DNA of 64,000 nt, taken from positions 942,001 to 1,006,000 of the forward strand of contig NZ_CP111085.1 in assembly GCF_026278345.1 (NCBI RefSeq), given 5' to 3'. Below the pieces are notes generated by a model. The model saw nothing but the letters and a program-made list of their open reading frames with translations, searched no databases and was not told the DNA's origin. This document shows positions 35,251 through 43,852 of this stretch, piece by piece. Made by a program: the position numbers and the translations under genes. The stretch is from Tellurirhabdus rosea (lineage in GTDB: Bacteria; Bacteroidota; Bacteroidia; Cytophagales; Spirosomataceae). Position 1 is the stretch's first letter, and each line of letters opens with the position of its first letter.

Positions 35251-36159
35251 ATGAATACAACGACTACTGATTCGCCCGCTTTTCCCCAGCAAAAAAACGC
35301 GACGCCGCCCCTGGCCTGGGTCCTGCTGTTTGTGCTTGCCCTGGTCTGGGGCAGTTCGTTTATTCTCATCAAACGGAGTCTGGAAGGCTTCCCGCCCGTT
35401 CAGGTCGCGACGGGGCGGATTGCCTTCGCCTTTCTGTTTTTCCTGCCCTATCTGATCGTCAAGTTCCGGGAGTTTCCGCGCCGGGTGGCGGGTTCACTGC
35501 TCCTTTCCGGCCTGACGGGGTATCTGATTCCGGCCTTTTTGTTCGCCACGGGCGGCGCGCACCTGAGCAGTTCGCTGGCCGGGGCGCTCAACTCCCTCAG
35601 CCCCTTGTTTACGTTGCTGATCGGGGCCTGGTTTTTCGGCAACGCCATTCGGTCGCGGCAGTTGTTCGGCGTGCTGCTGGGCGTCACCGGTTCGGTTTTT
35701 CTGGTGTTCATGAGCGCCACCGGCTCGTTTTCGCTCAACGAATACGCCCTGCTGCTCGTCGGCGCGACGGTGCTTTACGGACTGAATATCAACGTCGTCT
35801 CCCGCCGGTTGAGCGGTCTGCCCGCGCTGACCTCGACGGCCTGGATGTTCGGTCTGGTGGGTCCACTGGCCCTGGGCGGACTGCTGCTGACGGATTTTCC
35901 GCAGCGGGCGACCCAATCGGCCTCCACCACTTCGCTGGTGGCGCTTATTTTGCTGGGCGTGCTGGGTTCGGGGCTGATGACGATTCTGTTCAACCGGGTC
36001 ATTCAGCTGGCCTCGGGCGTTTTTGCTTCCTCCGTCACCTACCTAATGCCGATGGTCGCCCTGGCGTGGGGGCTGCTCGACCACGAGGCGTTGTACTGGC
36101 CGCAGCTGGCAGGTATGGGCATTTGCCTGATTGGTGTATATTTGATCAATCGAAAATAA
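35251..36159 (+). CDS. EamA/DMT family transporter
   Basis: The 302-residue protein is an inner-membrane carrier with ten predicted helices in two EamA repeats. The first starts WVLLFVLALVWGSSFILIKRSL, the second YALLLVGATVLYGLNINVVS. The closing LASGVFASSVTYLMPMVALAWG is typical. DMT carriers move amino acids, purines or drugs; no substrate can be named. The ATG at 35251 was chosen over the one at 35182, whose extra residues are not membrane-like and lie in a poorly coding stretch. The biotinyl-protein gene follows 12 bp later, probably in the same operon. Confidence 0.9.
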   Translation: MNTTTTDSPAFPQQKNATPPLAWVLLFVLALVWGSSFILIKRSLEGFPPVQVATGRIAFAFLFFLPYLIVKFREFPRRVAGSLLLSGLTGYLIPAFLFATGGAHLSSSLAGALNSLSPLFTLLIGAWFFGNAIRSRQLFGVLLGVTGSVFLVFMSATGSFSLNEYALLLVGATVLYGLNINVVSRRLSGLPALTSTAWMFGLVGPLALGGLLLTDFPQRATQSASTTSLVALILLGVLGSGLMTILFNRVIQLASGVFASSVTYLMPMVALAWGLLDHEALYWPQLAGMGICLIGVYLINRK

Positions 36160-36171
36160 ACCCGACACCCG

Positions 36172-36672
36172 ATGTACCGCGCAACGGTCAATGAATCTGA
36201 CACCTTCGACATTGAGTTTACCGCCGGCCAGCCGGTTCTGAACGGCGAACCCCTCCACTGGGACCTGGCCCGGATCAACAACCGGCAGTTTCACCTGCTT
36301 CACGAGAATAAATCCTATTCCGCCGAACTGCTTTCGCTGGATGCGGCCGAGAAAGCGGTGACCCTGAAGATCAACGGCCACCTGCACACGGTCCGGCTCA
36401 AAGACCGCTTCGATCTGCTGCTTCAGCAGATGGGCATGGAATCGGCGGGCAAAGCCAAAGTCAACGACATCAAGGCGCCCATGCCGGGCCTGATCCTGAG
36501 CGTGGCCGTTCGAGTCGGGGATGCCGTGCAGAAAGGCGATACCGTGCTGATTCTGGAAGCGATGAAGATGGAGAACGTGATCAAGGCTCCCGGCGACGGC
36601 ACCGTGAAAGCCGTGCGGGCGGGCAAAGGCGAAAGCGTTGAGAAAAATCAGGTATTGATTGAATTTAATTAA
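36172..36672 (+). CDS. biotin carboxyl carrier protein subunit of an acyl-CoA carboxylase
   Basis: The 166-residue protein ends in a biotinyl domain (about 96-166): IKAPMPGLILSVAV, GDAVQKGDTVLILEAMKMEN with the target Lys in AMKM, and GTVKAVRAGKGESVEKNQVL. The N-terminal 90 residues form a beta-rich domain (HLLHENKSYSAELLS). Bacteroidota use such stand-alone carriers with separate carboxylase genes, often for propionyl-CoA or similar; none is in the window. The birA ligase at 24.8 kb is its likely modifier. It lies 12 bp after the transporter gene. Confidence 0.9.
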   Translation: MYRATVNESDTFDIEFTAGQPVLNGEPLHWDLARINNRQFHLLHENKSYSAELLSLDAAEKAVTLKINGHLHTVRLKDRFDLLLQQMGMESAGKAKVNDIKAPMPGLILSVAVRVGDAVQKGDTVLILEAMKMENVIKAPGDGTVKAVRAGKGESVEKNQVLIEFN

Positions 36673-36694
36673 GAAATATCCGTGAACCAGGGCC

Positions 36695-36760
36695 GTTAAG
36701 CGCCCCAGAGCCCGACAAGCGGAGCTTAACGCATAACTCTTCACTCATAATTCTTAACTC
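36695..36760. repeat. heptad element 4, half or decayed copy before pyrH
   Basis: GCGGAGCTTAAC (36719-36730) is the right-hand core, and is followed by heptads ATAACTC, TTCACTC, ATAATTC and TTAACTC. The left arm is reduced to GTTAAGCGCC. It lies between same-strand genes, directly before the pyrH promoter box. Confidence 0.65.
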
Positions 36761-36764
36761 TTGT

Positions 36765-36772
36765 TATCTTTG
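36765..36772 (+). promoter_or_regulatory. candidate -7 box for pyrH-frr
   Basis: TATCTTTG matches TAnnTTTG and sits 18 bp before the pyrH ATG, implying a very short leader. It directly follows heptad element 4. Confidence 0.5.
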
Positions 36773-36789
36773 CGGCCAAATCTCAGCTC

Positions 36790-37506
36790 ATGGCTCAACT
36801 CAAATACAAGCGCATTCTACTTAAATTGAGCGGCGAAGCCCTCAGCGGCAAAAACGGTTACGGCATCGACCCGGCCATCCTCGAACAATACGGACGTGAC
36901 ATCAAAGAAGTGGTTGACCTGGGCGTTGAAGTGGCCATCGTCATCGGCGGCGGAAACATCTTCCGGGGTATAACCGGCGAACGCTCGGGCATGGACCGCG
37001 TGCAGGGCGATTACATGGGCATGCTCGCCACGGTCATCAACGCGATGGCCATCCAGAGCTCGCTCGAACAGCAGGGCATGTACACCCGCGTAATGTCGGC
37101 CATTAAGATGGAACAGGTCTGCGAGCCGTACGTACGCCGCCGGGCCATCCGCCACCTCGAAAAAGGCCGCGTCGTCATTTTTGGCGCGGGGACGGGCAAT
37201 CCTTACTTCACCACCGATACCACCGCCAGCCTCCGGGCCATCGAAATCGAAGCCGATGTGGTGCTGAAAGGCACCCGCGTGGATGGCGTGTATACGGCCG
37301 ATCCCGAAAAAGATAAAACCGCCACCCGGTACACCACCATCTCGTTTCAGGACGTTTACGAAAAGAACCTGAACGTGATGGACCTGACGGCCTTTACGCT
37401 TTGCAAAGAAAATAACCTGCCGATCATCGTGTTTGACATGAACCGCACCGGCAACCTGCTTCGGCTGGTTCAGGGCGACGATACTGTCGGAACGCTGATC
37501 AGCTAA
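36790..37506 (+). CDS. pyrH: UMP kinase
   Basis: PyrH phosphorylates UMP to UDP in pyrimidine synthesis; it is a cytoplasmic hexamer unlike nucleoside monophosphate kinases of eukaryotes. The 238-residue product shows [63 protein letters not shown], and [17 protein letters not shown]. All are standard amino-acid-kinase-fold motifs, and the length is normal. The frr gene follows 53 bp later, the usual pairing, probably co-transcribed. Confidence 0.98.
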   Translation: MAQLKYKRILLKLSGEALSGKNGYGIDPAILEQYGRDIKEVVDLGVEVAIVIGGGNIFRGITGERSGMDRVQGDYMGMLATVINAMAIQSSLEQQGMYTRVMSAIKMEQVCEPYVRRRAIRHLEKGRVVIFGAGTGNPYFTTDTTASLRAIEIEADVVLKGTRVDGVYTADPEKDKTATRYTTISFQDVYEKNLNVMDLTAFTLCKENNLPIIVFDMNRTGNLLRLVQGDDTVGTLIS

Positions 37507-37559
37507 ACCGAAACGTTTTCCAAAACGATCCCTACCGCTGGAACCAGTAATTTATACGT

Positions 37560-38120
37560 ATGGAAGAGATTGAGTTATATCTGGAAGATGCCCGTGATAC
37601 GATGGACCGGGCGCTCAAACACCTGTCCATTGAATTGGGCAAAATTCGGGCAGGAAAAGCATCGACGCAGATGCTCGACGGCCTTCAGATCGAATATTAC
37701 GGCGTCATGTCGCCGCTCAATAACGTCGCTTCGGTCACCACGCCCGACGCCCGCACGATTGCCATCAAGCCGTTCGAGCGCAAGATGATCGGCGACATCG
37801 AAAAAGCCATCCGGAACAGCAACCTCGGCCTGTCTCCGACCAACGACGGCGACGTCATCCGCCTCAACATTCCGCCCCTGACCGAAGAACGCCGCCGCGA
37901 GCTGGTTAAAAAGGCGAAGCAGGAAATCGAAGTGGCCAAAGTCAACGTCCGCAACATCCGCAAAGACACCAACGAAGGCATCCGTAAACTGACCAAAGAC
38001 GGCGTTTCGGAAGACGACGTAAAACGGGGCGAAGAACGCGTTCAGAAGCTCACCGACAGCTTCGTCGCCAAAATCGACGATATCTTCGCCGCCAAAGAAC
38101 AGGACATTATGTCCGTTTAA
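37560..38120 (+). CDS. frr: ribosome recycling factor
   Basis: RRF splits the post-termination ribosome together with EF-G. The 186-residue protein has normal length and motifs: LSIELGKIRAGKAS, MLDGLQIEYYGVMSPLNNVA, KAIRNSNLGLSPTNDGDVIR, IPPLTEERRRELVKKAK, and VRNIRKDTNEGIRKL. It ends the pyrH-frr unit; a very strong heptad palindrome starts 4 bp after its stop. Confidence 0.98.
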   Translation: MEEIELYLEDARDTMDRALKHLSIELGKIRAGKASTQMLDGLQIEYYGVMSPLNNVASVTTPDARTIAIKPFERKMIGDIEKAIRNSNLGLSPTNDGDVIRLNIPPLTEERRRELVKKAKQEIEVAKVNVRNIRKDTNEGIRKLTKDGVSEDDVKRGEERVQKLTDSFVAKIDDIFAAKEQDIMSV

Positions 38121-38124
38121 ACAA

Positions 38125-38213
38125 TTAAAAGTTAAAAGTTAAAAGTTAAAAGTAAGCTCCGCTGGTTTAGGGTTCTGAATCAGCGGAGCTTACTTTTAAC
38201 TTTTAACTTTTAA
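38125..38213. repeat. heptad-arm palindromic element 5 (TTAAAAG type), 33-bp perfect stem
   Basis: Four tandem TTAAAAG units (38125-38152) run into the core TAAGCTCCGCTG. A 16-nt loop follows, then CAGCGGAGCTTA and three CTTTTAA units. The perfect stem is 33 bp. It fills the convergent gap between frr and the susD-like gene, 4 bp from one stop and 6 bp from the other. It shares heptads and core with the element at 56.5 kb. Confidence 0.93.
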
Positions 38214-38219
38214 TTCATT

Positions 38220-39722
38220 TTATTCCCAGCCTTTATTCTGCGTCAGGTTGGGGTTTAGTTTGCGTTCGCTTTGGGGGATGGGAAAAAGGTAATCCCGTTC
38301 TTCGTCGAACAGGCGGCCCTGCTCGGCCAGCACGTCCGGGGCGATTTTCCAGCGTACGATGTCCCGCCAGCGGTGCCCTTCCAGCCCCAGTTCCGACATC
38401 CGTTCGGTCCGAATCAGCCGGGTCATTATCTCTTTGGTCGTCACGACGGAAAGGGTAGGCACGCCCGCTCTTTTGCGAACGCGGTTGATGGCGGCCAGAA
38501 CTTCGGCGGTCGGTCCCTGCACTTCATTCACCGCTTCGGCGTACATTAGCAACACATCCGCAAAGCGCAGCAGGCGGAAATTAATCCCCGAGCCGGTGTC
38601 GTAGTTGAACTCATTGCCTTCCTCCTTCTGGTATTTCCGAAACGCGTAATCGCGCGGCAGAACGTCCTCCCAAGCCCGGTACTGCAAAAATTTGTAATAA
38701 TCCTGCTTGTCAAAACGGGTTCCTTCCGGCCCAAAAACGGAAGCCGCCAGCCGGGGGTCGCCGGGTACAAACTGCTTGAGGTACATTTCCGACGGAATAG
38801 CGATGTGGTTGGCCCGGCCCCGAACGCCGAATTCCATGCCCCGCAGACTGCCCGTTCCGCATTCGTCACAGAAAACGCCGGGGTTGACGGTGGTGGAAAA
38901 CTGCACTTCGAACAGCGACTCCCGATTGTTTTCGCCGGTTTCGGTGAAATTATCCGCGTAGTTAGGAACCAGATCATACGTCTGGGCATCGATAATCTCT
39001 TTGAACACCTGAGCCGCCGCGGTATAATCGGCCCGGTTGCCGGTCAGGCCTGCGCGGTAGAGCAACGCCTTGGCCCGAAACCCTTTGGCCGCCCCGCGGG
39101 TTGCCCGGCCGACCTCCACCCCGGTATACGACACCGGGAGCCGCTTTTCCGCCTCCGCAAAATCGGCCAGAATGATTTCGTAAATCCTGGCAACCGACGC
39201 CCGGGCCGGCTGTTTCTGGTCCCGGCTGTTATAATCCACCACTTGCTGCAGCAAAGGTACTTCGCCGAAATTGGTCACCAGAATGAAGTAATACAGGCCG
39301 CGCAGGAAGTACGCCTCTCCGACCAGCCGGTTCTTCAGGGCGCTGTTCATGGAGATTTCCGGAATGCGGCCGATAGCCAGATTCGTCCGGTAGACACCCT
39401 GGTACGCTCCGGTCCAAATGGCGCTGAAAACCGGGTTATCGGCAGAAGTTTCAAAGCGGCGCATCGCCTGCCAGAGCGGGTTGCAGGTCGTGGTGGCTTC
39501 GGTTTCGTCCGACATCAGTTCCTGCGCCACGTGCATCATGCGGCCGTATAGATCAGGGCCCGCCAGAGAGGCGTAGGCGGCATTGACGGCCTGAAGCGCA
39601 TCGGCTTCGGTCCGGTAAAAGGTTTCGGCCGTTTGGTAGTCCGGTTCCGGAACGTTCAGGGCTTTGTCGCCGCAGGCATAACACAGAAAGGCCGTCATAA
39701 AGGGAATCAGTACTTTTTTCAT
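38220..39722 (-). CDS. SusD/RagB family nutrient-binding lipoprotein
   Basis: This 500-residue surface lipoprotein caps its SusC partner and helps capture glycans or peptides. The signal ends with a lipobox at CYAC (Cys at about residue 17). The SusD family patterns are present: YRTEADALQAVNAAYASLAG, TNLAIGRIPE, the TPR-like GEAYFLRGLYYFILVTNFGEVPLL, GAAKGFRAKALLYRAG, LRFADVLLMYAEAVNE, and the end INRVRKRAGVPTL...RMSELGLEGHRWRDIVRW. It lies 12 bp after the SusC gene. No enzyme gene is linked, so the ligand is unknown. Confidence 0.96.
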   Translation of the reverse strand: MKKVLIPFMTAFLCYACGDKALNVPEPDYQTAETFYRTEADALQAVNAAYASLAGPDLYGRMMHVAQELMSDETEATTTCNPLWQAMRRFETSADNPVFSAIWTGAYQGVYRTNLAIGRIPEISMNSALKNRLVGEAYFLRGLYYFILVTNFGEVPLLQQVVDYNSRDQKQPARASVARIYEIILADFAEAEKRLPVSYTGVEVGRATRGAAKGFRAKALLYRAGLTGNRADYTAAAQVFKEIIDAQTYDLVPNYADNFTETGENNRESLFEVQFSTTVNPGVFCDECGTGSLRGMEFGVRGRANHIAIPSEMYLKQFVPGDPRLAASVFGPEGTRFDKQDYYKFLQYRAWEDVLPRDYAFRKYQKEEGNEFNYDTGSGINFRLLRFADVLLMYAEAVNEVQGPTAEVLAAINRVRKRAGVPTLSVVTTKEIMTRLIRTERMSELGLEGHRWRDIVRWKIAPDVLAEQGRLFDEERDYLFPIPQSERKLNPNLTQNKGWE

Positions 39723-39734
39723 GGTGAGGATGGC

Positions 39735-42557
39735 TTAGAAATTGACCTGAAGACCCCCGACGATTGTTCTCGGCTGGGGCGTTACGCCCGCGTCGATGCC
39801 GTTGAGCAGGGTGTTTCCGGCAGAAAATTCGGGGTCGAGGCCGCTGTAGCGGGTGACGGTAATCAGGTTCTGGGCGCTCACGAACAGACGCACGCTGCGC
39901 AGTCCGTAGCCCGAGGTCAGCGTTTCCGGCAGCGTGTAGCCGACCTCCACATGCCGCAGCCGGAGGTAACTGCCGTTTTCCACGAACCAGTCGGAGGCCC
40001 GGAAATTGTGGGTGTTTCCGGCGGTGGCGCGGGGCTGCGTCAGGGATGGGCGTTCGGGAGTCCAGCGGTCGAGCACCTGCGTCCCGGCATTGTAGCGGCC
40101 CTGATAGCCGTTCAGCCAGTAAGCCATCGCGTTGTACAGCTGGTGGCCGGATACGCCCTGTCCCTGTATCGACAGGTCAAAACCCTGCCCGGAGGCATTC
40201 AGCGAAAACCCATAATGAAACGTGGGCAGCGACTGGCCGATCAGGGTCCGGTCACCTTCCAGCGTCAGCTTTTTGTCGCCGTTGCTATCCGCAAACCGGA
40301 CATCCCCCGGCTCTGTTCCGTCGAAAGCAGCCGAATTGCCAATCTCCGCTTTTGTCTGATAGATGCCGATTTTCTGCAAGCCAAAATAGCTGCCGATCGG
40401 CTGGCCGGGCGTGGTGATTCCCACGTACTCGTTCTGGACGGACGCGGACCAGATGGGGGAAGTCCGCTGGCCAATGGAAACTACCTCGTTACGCTGCCAG
40501 GACAGAAAAGCGTTCAGGTTGACAGAAAAGTCATCCATCGACTCCTGCACGCCAAACGTCAGGTCCACGCTCCGGTTCTTCACCTCCCCGGCGTTCGTCA
40601 GGGGGGCGGCCGTTCCGGTGGCGGCCGGAATTGGCTCTTCCACCAAAATATCTCGGGTGTGTTTTGTCCGGTAATCCAGCCCGATCCGGATTTTGTTCTC
40701 AAACGCCGCCAGTTCCGCACCCAGATTTTGCAGGGTGGTCGTTTCCCAGCGCACCCGCGGATTGGACAAGGCTCCCGGCACCGAACCTTCGCCCAGGTAG
40801 GAACTGCCCGCCCCAAACGGATAATTGAATCCGGGCAGCATGCGGGTCGTATACCGGAAGTCGCCCAGATGGTCGTTGCCCGTCTGCCCTACGCCCGCCT
40901 GAAGCCGCAGTTCGCTCAGGTAAGGAATCTGCTCGAAAAACGGCTCCGCCGAAAGCCGGTAAAAGCCCGAAACGGCCGGGAACCAGCCCATCCGGTGCCC
41001 GGAAGCAAAGCGGGACGAGCCATCCCGCCGCAGCGAGGCAATCAGGCCGTATTTTTCCAGAAAGGTATACTCGACCCGCGTCAGCAGGCTGTGGATGCGG
41101 TACTCACCGGCGGAAGTGGCGGCCGAAGTCGTCGCCTCGATCCGGTCGGGTACGCCTCCCGCTACGGCCGCTGCCTTGTCGGCCCTGTACAACTGGGTCG
41201 AGCCGGCCAGCAGGGCCATAAGCGCATGATCACCGAAGGTCTCCCGGAAGATCAACTGGTGTTCGAGCATCCGGTTGCGCCAGGTCATGTTACTCGCGGC
41301 AGCCGTCGCCCGGGGGTTGCTGTCAAAAGCGCCCATCCGGTAGACGGGAACGGTACGGTCGGCGGAAAACTTCCGGCGGTCGAAGCCGAAGGTAAAGCGG
41401 TAGGTCAGGTTTTCCAGCGGATTCCATTCCCCGAATACATCACCGACCAGGCCCGCCGCAGTCCGCTGGTCGTTCACCAGACTGGCCAGCCCTACGGCGT
41501 TGACCGCATCGTTACCGGCATCTCCGAAGTCCGGCCCGTTGAAGCCGCCCGGATTCCGGGGGTTCTGCACCGGCAGGTAGGGCGCACTTTTCAGCGCCTG
41601 TTCAATGGGCGTTCCGGTTCCCGCCCGTTCGTTCAGTTGCCGGGCCACCCGGTTCCAGGCCAGATGCGTCCCGACCCGGACGGTGTTGGTGACCGCATAG
41701 CCCAGATTGGCCCGCATCGAAAACCGGGACAGGTCCGTACCGGCCAGAATGCCTTTTTGCCGGTAATAATCGGTTGAAACAAAGTACGAGGCCGCGTCGG
41801 AGGCCCCCGAAACCGATACCGACGAGTTATGGACCGGAGCCACTTGCATTAGTTCATCCAGCCAGTTGGTCTGGACGCGCAGCAGAGTGTCGAGCGAAGC
41901 CCGGTTTGCCAGCCGCCCCGAGGGGATAAACCCGCCCCGGACCCGGCTTTCGTTGATGTAGTCAATGTACTGGGCCGTCGAAAGCTGAGCGGGAAGTTTC
42001 CGGACCGATTGCACGCCGGTATAGGTTTCGGCCGAGACGCGCAGCCCGCCCGGCTGTCCTTTTCTGGTCGAAATCAGAATCACGCCGTTGGCTGCCCGCA
42101 TGCCGTAAGCCGCCGCCGGGGCGTCGCGCAGCACCGCCACCGATTCCACATCCCGCCAGGCCAGCCAGTTGAGGTTACTGGTCTGGCCCAGCACCAGCCC
42201 ATCGACCACAACCAACGGATTGGTGTCCCCAAAACGACCGGCCCCGCCCATCGTCAGGCTGACCCCGTCGCCCGGGGCACCGGAATTGGCTGTAAGCAAC
42301 AGACCCGGGACATTGCCCTGAAGGGCCGTCAGGAAATTACCACGCAGGACGCCGCGCAGGCGGGCGGCTTTCAGTTGGTAAACCGAACTTCCGGCGTTCG
42401 TCTGACGAAGGATGCCGTAGCCGACGGCGTTGCTATCCAGGACGTTAGGAAGGAGTTCCCCCTGCTGACCGAACGAGCAGAGCGGAGAAAAAAGGAAGGC
42501 AAAACACAGGGTATGGACCCACCCCGGAGGGAGGTGGATCGGGATCAGTCGGTTCAT
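39735..42557 (-). CDS. SusC/RagA family TonB-linked outer-membrane protein, short N-terminus
   Basis: This 940-residue TonB-dependent transporter pairs with the SusD-like lipoprotein. The signal peptide ends near PLCSFGQ. Only about 15 residues separate it from the VGYG motif that normally follows the carboxypeptidase-regulatory domain, so that N-terminal domain is missing. The plug shows FLTALQGNVPGLLLT, TNPLVVVDGL, WLAWRDVESVAVLRDAPAAAYGMRAANGVILIST. The barrel ends GLDPEFSAG...GVTPQPRTIVGGLQVNF, the standard RagA tail. The start at 42557 (MNRLIPIHL) begins the signal peptide; a start at 42590 would disrupt it. It is transcribed first, then SusD. Confidence 0.95.
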   Translation of the reverse strand: MNRLIPIHLPPGWVHTLCFAFLFSPLCSFGQQGELLPNVLDSNAVGYGILRQTNAGSSVYQLKAARLRGVLRGNFLTALQGNVPGLLLTANSGAPGDGVSLTMGGAGRFGDTNPLVVVDGLVLGQTSNLNWLAWRDVESVAVLRDAPAAAYGMRAANGVILISTRKGQPGGLRVSAETYTGVQSVRKLPAQLSTAQYIDYINESRVRGGFIPSGRLANRASLDTLLRVQTNWLDELMQVAPVHNSSVSVSGASDAASYFVSTDYYRQKGILAGTDLSRFSMRANLGYAVTNTVRVGTHLAWNRVARQLNERAGTGTPIEQALKSAPYLPVQNPRNPGGFNGPDFGDAGNDAVNAVGLASLVNDQRTAAGLVGDVFGEWNPLENLTYRFTFGFDRRKFSADRTVPVYRMGAFDSNPRATAAASNMTWRNRMLEHQLIFRETFGDHALMALLAGSTQLYRADKAAAVAGGVPDRIEATTSAATSAGEYRIHSLLTRVEYTFLEKYGLIASLRRDGSSRFASGHRMGWFPAVSGFYRLSAEPFFEQIPYLSELRLQAGVGQTGNDHLGDFRYTTRMLPGFNYPFGAGSSYLGEGSVPGALSNPRVRWETTTLQNLGAELAAFENKIRIGLDYRTKHTRDILVEEPIPAATGTAAPLTNAGEVKNRSVDLTFGVQESMDDFSVNLNAFLSWQRNEVVSIGQRTSPIWSASVQNEYVGITTPGQPIGSYFGLQKIGIYQTKAEIGNSAAFDGTEPGDVRFADSNGDKKLTLEGDRTLIGQSLPTFHYGFSLNASGQGFDLSIQGQGVSGHQLYNAMAYWLNGYQGRYNAGTQVLDRWTPERPSLTQPRATAGNTHNFRASDWFVENGSYLRLRHVEVGYTLPETLTSGYGLRSVRLFVSAQNLITVTRYSGLDPEFSAGNTLLNGIDAGVTPQPRTIVGGLQVNF

Positions 42558-42624
42558 TCTTTCAGTAGTTGTGGCAGGACAGATGCTCACTTAAACATAC
42601 TAACAAGAATGATACCAACGAAAA

Positions 42625-42657
42625 AACCTGCGACGACACGGGGGACAACGCAGGTTT
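42625..42657 (-). terminator. rho-independent terminator of the UDP-glucuronate decarboxylase gene
   Basis: AACCTGCG and CGCAGGTT form the stem around a 16-nt loop, with a T-run on the - strand. It separates the nucleotide-sugar genes from susC. Confidence 0.75.
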
Positions 42658-42742
42658 CCAGACAGACAGCTAAAGGTGTGATGCTCAGGGCACCAACACC
42701 GCAAAGTTACTTATTCCTTTCGCTTAAACAAGCGGTAACGCG

Positions 42743-43723
42743 TTAATTTTTAACGAATTCCCGATGGTAAGCCGCCTTGTAAAGTTCTTCTTCCGGCAGA
42801 CTTTTAAAATAGTCGTAGGTGATGCGCAGCCCTTCTTCCCGCGACACTTTCGGCTCCCAGCCCAGAATTTCCTGAGCGCGGGTGATGTCCGGACGACGCT
42901 GCTTCGGATCGTCGGTCGGCAGCGGCTTGTAGATCATCTTCTGCGACGTACCCGTCAGCTTAATGATTTCCTCCCCGAACTCCTTGATGGTGATTTCGGC
43001 GGGGTTACCGATGTTGACGGGGTAAGCGTAGTCGCTCATCAGGAGGCGGTAGATGCCTTCCACGAGGTCGTCCACGTAGCAGAACGAGCGCGTCTGGCTG
43101 CCGTCGCCGAACACCGTCAGGTCTTCGCCGCGCAGGGCCTGGCCGATAAAGGCGGGCAGTACCCGGCCGTCGTTGAGGCGCATCCGCGGTCCGTAGGTGT
43201 TGAAAATCCGGACAATGCGGGTTTCCAGACCGTGGAACGTGTGGTACGCCATCGTCATGGCTTCCTGAAAACGCTTGGCTTCGTCGTACACGCCGCGCGG
43301 ACCTACCGGGTTTACGTTGCCCCAGTAATCCTCGTTCTGCGGGTGCACGGCTGGGTCGCCGTATACTTCCGAGGTCGAGGCGATCAGGACCCGGGCGTTT
43401 TTGACCCGCGCCAGACCCAGGCAGTTGTGAATGCCCAGCGAGCCTACTTTCAGCGTCTGAATCGGAATTTTCAGGTAATCGATCGGGCTGGCCGGAGAGG
43501 CAAAGTGCAGAATGTAATCGAGTTCGCCCGGTACGTGGATGAATTTGGAGACGTCGTGGTGGTAAAACTCGAAGTTGGGCAGTTTAAAAAGGTGCTCGAT
43601 GTTGCGAACGTCACCCGTGATCAGGTTGTCCATCGCGATAACATGAAATCCTTCCTTGATAAACCGGTCGCACAGGTGTGAACCCAGGAACCCGGCTCCA
43701 CCCGTGATTAAAACGCGTTTCAT
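42743..43723 (-). CDS. UDP-glucuronate decarboxylase (UDP-xylose synthase) family SDR
   Basis: The extended SDR of 326 residues has [11 protein letters not shown] for NAD binding, [19 protein letters not shown] (a UXS hallmark), STSEVYGDP, and the catalytic YDEAKR (YxxxK). [20 protein letters not shown] and [13 protein letters not shown] are also UXS-like. It would convert UDP-glucuronate to UDP-xylose in the cytoplasm. The gene just upstream on the same strand makes UDP-glucuronate, so the two form a short pathway. A heptad palindrome lies between them. The product could feed surface polysaccharide synthesis. Confidence 0.94.
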   Translation of the reverse strand: MKRVLITGGAGFLGSHLCDRFIKEGFHVIAMDNLITGDVRNIEHLFKLPNFEFYHHDVSKFIHVPGELDYILHFASPASPIDYLKIPIQTLKVGSLGIHNCLGLARVKNARVLIASTSEVYGDPAVHPQNEDYWGNVNPVGPRGVYDEAKRFQEAMTMAYHTFHGLETRIVRIFNTYGPRMRLNDGRVLPAFIGQALRGEDLTVFGDGSQTRSFCYVDDLVEGIYRLLMSDYAYPVNIGNPAEITIKEFGEEIIKLTGTSQKMIYKPLPTDDPKQRRPDITRAQEILGWEPKVSREEGLRITYDYFKSLPEEELYKAAYHREFVKN

Positions 43724-43750
43724 GCAGTAAAATTAATATGTGGGAATGAT

Positions 43751-43852
43751 TAAGGGGTAAGGTTTAACGCTTAAGGCTGAAAGCTTTATCGTGCCGGTAT
43801 CTCCCCGGCCAGGCTCACCCGTTAAACGTTAAACCTTAAATATTAAACCTGA
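43751..43852. repeat. heptad palindromic element 6, degenerate
   Basis: TAAGGTTTAACG (43758-43769) pairs exactly with CGTTAAACCTTA (43827-43838). Further heptads such as GGTTTAA and TATTTAA lie outside. The right arm ends at the stop codon of ugd. It lies between same-strand genes. Confidence 0.7.

Noticed and set aside
39633-41777. Open frame of 714 codons on the + strand
   Set aside because: It is antisense to the SusC and SusD genes and has no domain or signal.
38220-42557. A polysaccharide utilisation locus
   Set aside because: The susC-susD pair has no linked glycoside hydrolase, lyase, peptidase or regulator, so no substrate or complete locus can be claimed.
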